From contig DDQZ01000090.1 in the NCBI GenBank assembly GCA_002343505.1, positions 1 to 39,394 on the forward strand: DNA of 39,394 nt. The letters are read 5' to 3'. Position 1 is the stretch's first letter. Every line of letters starts with the position of its first letter. The notes under the pieces are model-generated. The model saw nothing but the letters and a program-made list of their open reading frames with translations. It made no database searches and was not told where the DNA came from. Of the stretch, positions 34,601-39,394 are shown one piece after another. Both the position numbers and the translations under genes were made by a program. This DNA is from Verrucomicrobiaceae bacterium UBA2429 (lineage in GTDB: Bacteria; Verrucomicrobiota; Verrucomicrobiia; Verrucomicrobiales; Verrucomicrobiaceae).

Positions 34601-35947
34601 CTGCTGGGTCCAGGTGGCTCCGCTGCGCACAAACACATAGGCCGCTCCGGCACTGGTGGCGCTTTCATCGGGCGTGCTGTTGACGCCGGAGGTGCCGCTG
34701 TCCTCAAAATTCGCCCCGACGACCAGCGTGTCTCCACTCACCGCCACCGATACACCGAAATTGTCTCCCACAGAGACCTGATGGGCCTTCAGGTAGGCCT
34801 GTTGCGTCCAGGTGGATCCGCTGCGCACAAACACATAGGCCGCGCCGGTATTGCCGAGGCCCTCATTGGGCGTGCTGTTGACCCCGGTGGTATTGCTGTC
34901 CTCAAGATAACCCCCGACTACGACGGTGTCTCCGCTCACGGCCACCGATCCGCCAAAGAAATCACCCGCTGTGACCTGATGGGCCTTCAAGTACGCCTGC
35001 TGGGTCCAGGTGGCGCCGTTGCGCACAAACACATAAGCGGCTCCCGCGTTATTGGCGGCCTCATCAGGCGTGCTGTTGACGCCCGTGGAGCCGCTGTCTT
35101 CAAATCGAGCACCAACGACCACCGTGTTTCCGCTCACGGCAACCGATTCGCCAAAGCCGTCCCCCGGCCCGGCGGTGTCCCGCGGATCGGACCTCTTCAT
35201 ATACGCCTGCTGGGCGATGGGGTCGATGGTGACGGGGTAGCGCGCATCCGCGTCCTCCACGACGAGGCGCACCTGCCCTTCCCCCGCCGCCTCGAAGCGG
35301 GAGGGAAGCGTCTTCCCATCCGCGTCCCATACCTTCAGCCCGGTGTAGTTCAGCACCGTGGCCCCGGCGGAATCCTGGAAGAGCACGCCGAGGGCATCAG
35401 CGGCGATCTTCGGTGAGAGATTGCCCCGCGTGGCGAGAACCAGCGAAAGGCTGGATGGCGGCAAGGCAGAGGGGCGCGTGGCAATGACGTAGCCATGCTC
35501 CAGGCCGCGCTGGTCATTCACCCACCACTCTTGCACCGTCGCATCCCAATCGTAGGTCAGGCGCTGGTCCTCGGCCTTCACCTGCGGCGGGCTGGCACCC
35601 ACGGGCGTCTGCTTGTCCCCGACGCCGTAGCTGCGCAGTTCCAGGCCCCAGGTCCAGCCGCCCTCGCGCGGCGTGGCGATGAAGCCGCGTCCGTCAAACC
35701 GCGTGGTCCACTGCTGGCCCGGATTGCGCGCCTGCCAGTGACCGTCCTGGCCCTCGACCGGCATGAACGCATGACGCCCCGCCTCGTAGGCCGCTCGAAT
35801 GCTCTGCCAGTCGGACGTGTTAAGGCCTGCGGGCGTCTTGCCAGCAGACGGAGCAGCCGGTTCATGGCTGGCGGCCTGGGCGCGGGCATCAGGAACCATG
35901 CACGCAATGAGCGCGATGACGAAAACAGCGAGCGAATGGAGTTTCAT
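31634..35947 (-). CDS. Giant secreted FG-GAP (integrin-like) repeat protein with choice-of-anchor D domain
   Basis: A 1437-residue protein with signal peptide MKLHSLAVFVIALIACMVPDARAQA. Residues about 25-245 form an N-terminal beta region, then 14 tandem FG-GAP-like repeats of about 66 residues. An Ig-like choice-of-anchor D domain follows (TFTITNTGSFDLILTG, SIASTDADENPFAF), then a calcium-type DTDSDGLNDWAEF motif and a C-terminal beta tail. The start could instead be at 35965: AAGGAG lies 2 bp before that ATG. It follows the histidine kinase gene by 81 bp on the same strand. Its role is probably surface adhesion or binding. Confidence 0.9.
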   Translation of the reverse strand: MKLHSLAVFVIALIACMVPDARAQAASHEPAAPSAGKTPAGLNTSDWQSIRAAYEAGRHAFMPVEGQDGHWQARNPGQQWTTRFDGRGFIATPREGGWTWGLELRSYGVGDKQTPVGASPPQVKAEDQRLTYDWDATVQEWWVNDQRGLEHGYVIATRPSALPPSSLSLVLATRGNLSPKIAADALGVLFQDSAGATVLNYTGLKVWDADGKTLPSRFEAAGEGQVRLVVEDADARYPVTIDPIAQQAYMKRSDPRDTAGPGDGFGESVAVSGNTVVVGARFEDSGSTGVNSTPDEAANNAGAAYVFVRNGATWTQQAYLKAHQVTAGDFFGGSVAVSGDTVVVGGYLEDSNTTGVNSTPNEGLGNTGAAYVFVRSGSTWTQQAYLKAHQVSVGDNFGVSVAVSGDTLVVGANFEDSGTSGVNSTPDESATSAGAAYVFVRSGATWTQQAYLKAHQVSEFDQFGFSVAVSGDTAAISGVAERSGSTGVNSTPDESAVNAGAAYVFVRSGVTWTQEAYLKPHQVNANDNFGNSVAVDGDTVVVGSRFEDSSTTGIDSTPNESAISAGAAYVFARSGTTWTQQAYLKAHQVTAGDNFGTSVAVSGDTVVVGAYFEDSSTTGINSTPNETATSAGAAYVFVRSGTAWSQQAYLKAGNAGQEDRFGASVAVSGDTVVVGANLEDSSLTGINRTPNEAAPDSGAAYVFVRGGADWSQQAYVKPTPIPPSGAGPAAFDQFGASVAVSGDTVVIGAPLEDSSTTGVNSIPNESAEDAGAAYVFVRDGGGAWSQQAYLKAHQVTAEDYFGGSVSVSGDTVVVGARNEDSSTSGINSTPNESAGNAGAAYVFVRDGGGVWSQQAYLKAHQMTADDQFGISVAVSGDTVVIGAPWEDSSTPGVNSTPNESMEASGAAYVFVRSGTDWTQQAYLKASHPGSEDEFGTSVSVSGDTAVIGAYSEDSFISGINSTPKKGSSGSASGAAYVFVRNGTTWSQQAYLKAHQVTDGDAFGLYVAVDGDTVVVGAPYEDSGTTGVNSTPDESVADAGAAYVFVRSGTIWSQQAYLKAQQVTTDDRFGAVVAVSGDTIVVGALFEDSATTGINSTPDEGAANAGAAYVFVRNGTVWSQQAYLKASQVTAGDWFGCSVAVSGETVVVGAANEDSASTGVNSTPDENAGNTGAAYLFTGLGPPPEIALSGNGVDIASGDTTPAVADHTDLGGDLAGGSPVTRTFTITNTGSFDLILTGVPFVTLSGSSAFSVTQQPASAIVPAHGGTRTFAVTFNPATLGTRTATVSIASTDADENPFAFDVRATAFSTTADTDSDGLNDWAEFSWSALGFDWEVSQPALVSALFSKLGNAPAHVNAAGFFSTAQVQALNVGVPLIQRDPQTGTFTLTIGVAKSATLLPGSFDPFPMTAPQTIINGAGNLEFQFTVPDDAAFFQIRAE
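32408..35212 (-). repeat. Tandem array of 14 FG-GAP-like coding repeats
   Basis: Each unit is about 198 bp and encodes QQAYLKAHQVTAGDNFG, then SVAVSGDTVVVGA, EDSSTTGVNSTPNES and GAAYVFVRSG. By my reading there are 14 units totalling 935 codons: 62-74 codons each, mostly 66, with the first (70), eighth (74) and last (62) the clearest outliers. Fourteen equals two seven-bladed integrin-type propellers. High similarity between units makes the array prone to recombination. Confidence 0.92.
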
Positions 35948-35984
35948 GGCGGGAAGAAGGGGCATCGCTCCTTTCTTTCCCATG

Positions 35985-36005
35985 AAGCTTACCGAAACCT
36001 TACCA
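35985..36005 (+). promoter_or_regulatory. Putative direct-repeat operator between kinase and FG-GAP genes
   Basis: CTTACC at 35988-35993 and again at 35999-36004, with the 5-bp spacer GAAAC and therefore an 11-bp period. This is the geometry of OmpR/PhoB/PmrA-family response-regulator boxes. Eighteen of 21 bases match the element upstream of the response regulator gene at 38036-38056. It lies 38 bp upstream of the FG-GAP start. No -10 hexamer is placed 10 bp away in either direction, so the mode of control is unclear. Confidence 0.5.
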
Positions 36006-36007
36006 CG

Positions 36008-36030
36008 AGCCGGATTTCTCCGGCTTTTTT
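36008..36030 (+). terminator. Hairpin with T-run on the plus strand
   Basis: AGCCGGA (36008-36014), loop TTTC, TCCGGCT (36019-36025), followed by TTTTTT. It is an intrinsic-terminator shape for plus-strand RNA, opposite to the flanking genes. On the minus strand the same hairpin follows the kinase stop but is preceded, not followed, by the homopolymer. It overlaps the kinase stop codon. Confidence 0.45.
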
Positions 36031-37276
36031 ACCGATGACAATGGAGCGTGAACGTCGCGCCTTTGCCCGGCTCGGACTGCACGGAGATTTTCGCGCCCAA
36101 GGCCTCCGCAAAGCGCTGGGCAATCGCCAGCCCCAATCCCTTCGCGCCCTCGGACCGTGAGCGGGCACGATCCGCACGGTAAAAGGCATCGAAGATGTGC
36201 GGGAGGTCCTTCGGCGCGATGCCCGGCCCGTCGTCAATGACGGAGATGCGGCAGTCTCCAGGCTCCGTCCTGACTTCGATCCGCACCGCGCCCCCTTCCT
36301 TGCAGTAGCGCAGGGCGTTGGAGAGGAGGTTGTTCAAGACGATCTTGAGCAGCTCAGGATCGGTGCTGGCTGGAAGCGCCCCTGTGGCGTCCATTTCAAT
36401 CCTCGCGCCCTTTGCCCGTGCCACGTCTTGGAAAGACAGCAGCACCTCGCCGAGCAAACCCACGAGATCCACCTTTCGCACCTGCGGCTTGAGCTCATGC
36501 ACGTCGGCGGAGACGAGGTCCAGCATGCGGACGACGAGATGGCTCATCTCACGCGTGTTGCGCTCCCACAGCAGGATGGCCTCGCGGTAGTCAGCTTCGG
36601 CTTGCGCTCGTTTGAGGGTGGACTGTGCGGTGGTGAGCATCGCGGCCAGCGGCGTTTTGAGCTCGTGGCTGAGATTGGCGATCAATTCGGCCCGCGACTC
36701 CGCCAGCGCTTCCGCTCTCGCTTTTTGAACCAGGGCCGACTGGATGAAGTGCAGCACCAACACCATCGCGGCGGCGATGAACACCAGGGCGTTGATCACA
36801 TAGAGCCAGTTGGCTTGGACCGCGGAGAGCTGAATGACCGGCGGCCTTGTCATCAAAGGTGGAAACCACCCAAGGAAAAACGCCATCGGAAACAAGGCCA
36901 TCAGCACGCGGAGGCGGATGGGGATGTGGTCAAAGATCAGCGTCACCACGGTGAGAAGCAGCAGGTGAAAATGAAAGCCGCCACCCCATCCGTAGGCCGC
37001 CGTGAGCCCCGAGGAGAGATGCGTCCACTCCGCGCCCAGGATCAGGATCAGCCAGTTCCAGCGCTTCACGCGCAACAGCGGCAGGCCAATGGCAAAGGCA
37101 GCCGTGCTGACGCCGAACATCCCGGCGGCGAAAGCGTGCCCGCCCCACGCCAACGACGCGCAGATCAGCGCACGAATTCCAAAACCCCACACGAAGTAGC
37201 GGCGGAGGAACTTCTGCAGAGCCGGCGAAGGCTGCCGCCCCGACGTGATCGAATGTCCGCCCGTCCTCCACATCAT
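36029..37276 (-). CDS. Sensor histidine kinase
   Basis: A 415-residue membrane kinase. Four to six hydrophobic segments span about 27-180, with no large periplasmic loop, so it may sense a signal in or near the membrane. HisKA contains LIANLSHELKTPLAAML with phospho-acceptor His204. The HATPase_c domain has the N box IVLNNLLSNALRY, G1 DDGPGIAPKD and G2 GAKGLGLAIAQRF. Its start codon overlaps the regulator stop by 4 bp, so the two form a coupled two-component pair. The cognate regulator is that OmpR-type protein. Confidence 0.95.
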   Translation of the reverse strand: MMWRTGGHSITSGRQPSPALQKFLRRYFVWGFGIRALICASLAWGGHAFAAGMFGVSTAAFAIGLPLLRVKRWNWLILILGAEWTHLSSGLTAAYGWGGGFHFHLLLLTVVTLIFDHIPIRLRVLMALFPMAFFLGWFPPLMTRPPVIQLSAVQANWLYVINALVFIAAAMVLVLHFIQSALVQKARAEALAESRAELIANLSHELKTPLAAMLTTAQSTLKRAQAEADYREAILLWERNTREMSHLVVRMLDLVSADVHELKPQVRKVDLVGLLGEVLLSFQDVARAKGARIEMDATGALPASTDPELLKIVLNNLLSNALRYCKEGGAVRIEVRTEPGDCRISVIDDGPGIAPKDLPHIFDAFYRADRARSRSEGAKGLGLAIAQRFAEALGAKISVQSEPGKGATFTLHCHR

Positions 37277-37941
37277 GTGTCTCCTCCCAGTCGCGGCACG
37301 AGATAGCCGAGCCCACGTTTGGTCTGAATGAAGTCATGACCCAGCTTCGAGCGGATGCGGTGGATGTGCACCTCCAGCGAGTTCGACTGAAATTTTCCGA
37401 AGTCCTCATGCAGCCGCTCCTCCAGCACCTGCTTCGACACCGGGCGGCCTTTCCGTGAAAGCAGCAGCTCCACGGTGGCGAACTCACTGGCGCGGAGCAC
37501 CACCTCCTTGCCGCCCTTGAACACCCGTTTGGCGCCAAAATGGAACTCCAGATCACCATGCGTCAGAGCCTCGTCGCTCCATGCCGAGGACCGTCGCAGC
37601 AGCGCCCGGATCCGCGCCAGCAACTCCGCCAGCTCGAATGGTTTCCCCAAATAATCATCCGCGCCGAGGTCCAGCCCCTTCACACGATCCGTCAAACGGT
37701 TGAGCGCCGTCAGCATCAGCACCGGAACCTGTTTCTTCTCCCGCAGGCTTCGCAACACCTCGGTTCCATCCATGCCCGGCAGCAGCCGGTCCAGAATGAC
37801 CAGGTCATGATCCCATTCGATCGCACGGAAAAGACCGTCGCTGCCAGTGCGCTCCCACTCCACGGCAAAACCCTCTGCCTTCAGTTCCCGCACTATCGCG
37901 GCACCGAGATCAAGGTCGTCTTCGATCAATAGGATCAGCAT
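37273..37941 (-). CDS. OmpR-family response regulator
   Basis: A 222-residue regulator. The receiver domain has acidic pair Glu7/Asp8/Asp9, phospho-acceptor Asp51 in VILDRLLPGMDG, Thr in LMLTALN and Lys100 in YLGKPFEL. The DNA-binding winged helix contains ASEFATVELLLSRKGRPVSKQ and NSLEVHIHRIRSKLG, with QTKRGLGYLVP as the wing. It is the first gene of a regulator-kinase pair, followed by the FG-GAP gene. A direct-repeat box and a -10-like hexamer lie upstream (38021-38056), consistent with autoregulation. Confidence 0.96.
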   Translation of the reverse strand: MLILLIEDDLDLGAAIVRELKAEGFAVEWERTGSDGLFRAIEWDHDLVILDRLLPGMDGTEVLRSLREKKQVPVLMLTALNRLTDRVKGLDLGADDYLGKPFELAELLARIRALLRRSSAWSDEALTHGDLEFHFGAKRVFKGGKEVVLRASEFATVELLLSRKGRPVSKQVLEERLHEDFGKFQSNSLEVHIHRIRSKLGHDFIQTKRGLGYLVPRLGGDT

Positions 37942-38020
37942 GGCATGTCGAATCTGCGCTCATGCTGGGAGCCCGAGGTGAAAATGCAACCCGCATCACA
38001 CGGATCGCCCCCGACGGCGC

Positions 38021-38056
38021 AAAATAGCCCGCGGTTGGCAAGCTTTTGGTAAGCTT
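38021..38056 (-). promoter_or_regulatory. Putative autoregulated promoter of the response regulator gene
   Basis: On the minus strand CTTACC (38053-38048), spacer AAAAG, CTTGCC (38042-38037); then exactly 10 bp, then TATTTT (38026-38021), a 4-of-6 match to a -10 hexamer. PhoB/OmpR-type activators bind in place of the -35 with this spacing. The 5' leader to the ATG at 37941 would be about 70 nt. It resembles the box at 35985-36005. Confidence 0.52.
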
Positions 38057-38114
38057 GGGAGGTCGTTCCCGAAAGATGAGGACCGCTCAAGAATCGAGGA
38101 ACACCAAACCACCG

Positions 38115-39257
38115 CTAGTTCTTGATCTTGATTTTGCCGAAGTGGATGTGCGTGCGCGCCTTGTCCGGCGTGCCGCTGTCCCACACGGCGCGGAAGTCGC
38201 CGGGAGCGACTTCGACGAGCGTGGGATATGAATTCTTGATGCCGGCATCGTAAAAGGTCTTCTCCGCGCTCCATGCGCCGCCCATTGGCTGCACCTTGTA
38301 ACGCAATGATGTGCGTCCGGCCTTGGCAGGCATCGCCGGACCGTCGTTGTAAACGTAAAGGTGGCTGCCGTCCGCATTGCGCGAGAAGTAGCCTTTGGAA
38401 CGCGCATTCCAGAGTTCCGGCTCCTGCTTCGCCGCTGTCCAGGTAGTGCCGCCATCCTTGCTGATGCTGGAAAACGCACGCGGAGGGTCGAGCGCGCCCT
38501 TTTCCTCCCAGTTCGCGGTGCGCATGACGATTTTGAGTTCATCCGGTGAATCTCCCTCGGCGATGCCGCCTTCGTGGAGGAAGACTTTGTCACCCGTTTC
38601 AGGCTGCGGAATGTAACCCTCGAACTTCCATTCCAGCAGGCTGGTGCTGCTGAGCACGAATTGATCGCGCGAACCGAGCGGGTCATTGCGCAGTGTGTTG
38701 CGATGCGCGGGGAAAAGGTAACGCGTCTTGCCTTTAACCTTCGTCTCGATCGGTCCGGCGACGACGATCAACGGTCCGCTGTAGTGCATCGCCAGTTCGA
38801 CAGGCGTCCATGAGCGCCCTCCATCCGCGCTGTAGGCAGCGACAAGCTGCGAGTCCTCGCTGTGGCGATAATTCATCGGGCAGCGCATGGCATAGCACCA
38901 CATGACCTCCTGATCGGAAGGCTTGAACAGAATCGCGTTCGCGTAGGCAAAATGAATCGCGCCCTGCCAGTGATTGTGATCGAAAACAGGCACCGCCTCG
39001 CTCCAGGTGTCGCCGTCGTTGGTCGAAACGCTTGCGTAGATGCTGCCCATGTCCGTCTTGCCGGGAATGCCCGCGCCATAGGCCACGACAAGGTGCTTCG
39101 GCTTCCATTGCGCAATGTAGGGCTCCCAGACGAGCGAAGCGCCCGGATGCTGGTCCATGTGACGCACGACGCGCACGTCTTTGACATCGCCCTTGTAATC
39201 ATCCGCGGCGATGAGGCTCGCGGCAGCAGTGAGGAAGAAGAGAATGATGCGTTTCAT
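38115..39257 (-). CDS. Secreted BNR/Asp-box sialidase-like protein
   Basis: A 380-residue protein with a signal peptide (MKRIILFFLTAAASLIA). Asp-box motifs S-x-D/N-x-G-x-T/S-W occur three times: STNDGDTWSEAV, SADGGRSWTPV and SKDGGTTWTAA. This marks a six-bladed propeller as in exo-alpha-sialidases (GH33-like), although the catalytic Tyr/Glu cannot be verified by eye. PVC genomes carry many such proteins with uncertain activity. Its start overlaps the previous gene's stop by 4 bp (ATGA), so it is translated together with it. Confidence 0.88.
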   Translation of the reverse strand: MKRIILFFLTAAASLIAADDYKGDVKDVRVVRHMDQHPGASLVWEPYIAQWKPKHLVVAYGAGIPGKTDMGSIYASVSTNDGDTWSEAVPVFDHNHWQGAIHFAYANAILFKPSDQEVMWCYAMRCPMNYRHSEDSQLVAAYSADGGRSWTPVELAMHYSGPLIVVAGPIETKVKGKTRYLFPAHRNTLRNDPLGSRDQFVLSSTSLLEWKFEGYIPQPETGDKVFLHEGGIAEGDSPDELKIVMRTANWEEKGALDPPRAFSSISKDGGTTWTAAKQEPELWNARSKGYFSRNADGSHLYVYNDGPAMPAKAGRTSLRYKVQPMGGAWSAEKTFYDAGIKNSYPTLVEVAPGDFRAVWDSGTPDKARTHIHFGKIKIKN

Positions 39258-39394
39258 GGCTTGGCAGGTTGGTTCCAGAGGATTTTGGCGAGCAGCACGC
39301 GGTTGTTTTCGTCTTTGCGGGCTTCGGGGAAGGCCATTTCGCTGCTGATGACCCAGGTTTCATTCGCATTCACATCCACAGGCGCAAAGCCGCC
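39254..39394 (-). CDS. C-terminal end of a protein running off the window (possibly sialidase-like)
   Basis: Only the last 46 codons are inside the window: GGFAPVDVNANETWVISSEMAF, then PEARKDENNRVLLAKILWNQ and the stop TGA. The NETWVISSEMAFPE ending recalls exo-alpha-sialidase-like secreted proteins of PVC bacteria, which would fit the neighbour, but the piece is too short to be sure. The stop overlaps the start of the BNR gene (ATGA). Confidence 0.6.
   Translation of the reverse strand, partial: GGFAPVDVNANETWVISSEMAFPEARKDENNRVLLAKILWNQPAKP

Noticed and set aside
32408..35212. CRISPR-like or satellite repeat array
   Set aside because: Units are about 198 bp, coding throughout and in frame, with FG-GAP-like protein repeats; there are no spacers.

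Overview
The window is GC-rich bacterial chromosome. The gene content suggests a Verrucomicrobiota member, probably of the Verrucomicrobiales: a long SecA with large insertions and a C-terminal SEC-C zinc motif, secreted sulfatase, sialidase-like and sialate O-acetylesterase enzymes, giant FG-GAP repeat proteins, and an ECF42-type sigma locus with DGPF/YCII proteins. The phylum is inferred from gene content; there is no rRNA in the window.

Layout. (1) 1-4963 looks like an accessory island. It holds the decayed N-terminus of a type III restriction-modification methyltransferase, a TIR-TPR protein, an exported coiled-coil protein of unknown family just upstream of it on the same strand, and a 560-bp gene-free stretch with an IS3-type transposase scrap and nested inverted repeats. 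(2) 4964-15787 is housekeeping: secA, pbpC, a GNAT acetyltransferase, a class IV aminotransferase, aat, coaD-yceD-rpmF with a terminator, and an RlmI-type rRNA methyltransferase. (3) 15840-22459 holds a sialate O-acetylesterase, a NusG paralogue, an exported TPR protein, an overlapping pair of a small C-terminal alpha/beta-domain protein and a ParA ATPase, and tRNA-Val(GAC). (4) 22558-27917 is a minus-strand ECF42 locus: a broken lipoprotein gene, an SRPBCC protein, two YCII/DGPF proteins, a VOC protein, the sigma factor, and a Tat-exported glycosidase-like protein. Two copies of a palindromic intergenic repeat sit between its genes. (5) 28044-31552 holds a sulfatase, an internally deleted AspT-type transporter and an HpcH/HpaI aldolase. 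(6) 31634-37941 is a two-component system (response regulator, then histidine kinase with a 4-bp overlap) followed on the same strand by a 1437-residue secreted protein with 14 FG-GAP-like repeats. (7) 38115-39394 holds a BNR/Asp-box sialidase-like protein and the C-terminal end of another protein that overlaps it by 4 bp.

The observations most worth following are these. The TIR-TPR/exported-protein pair lies between mobile-element and restriction debris. A near-identical 21-bp direct-repeat box (CTTACC-N5-CTTACC type) lies both upstream of the response regulator gene and between the kinase and the FG-GAP gene. The transporter fuses one half of a duplicated fold to the tail of the other. Imperfect palindromic repeats sit inside the ECF42 gene cluster. 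The lipoprotein gene has one in-frame stop with both halves otherwise intact.
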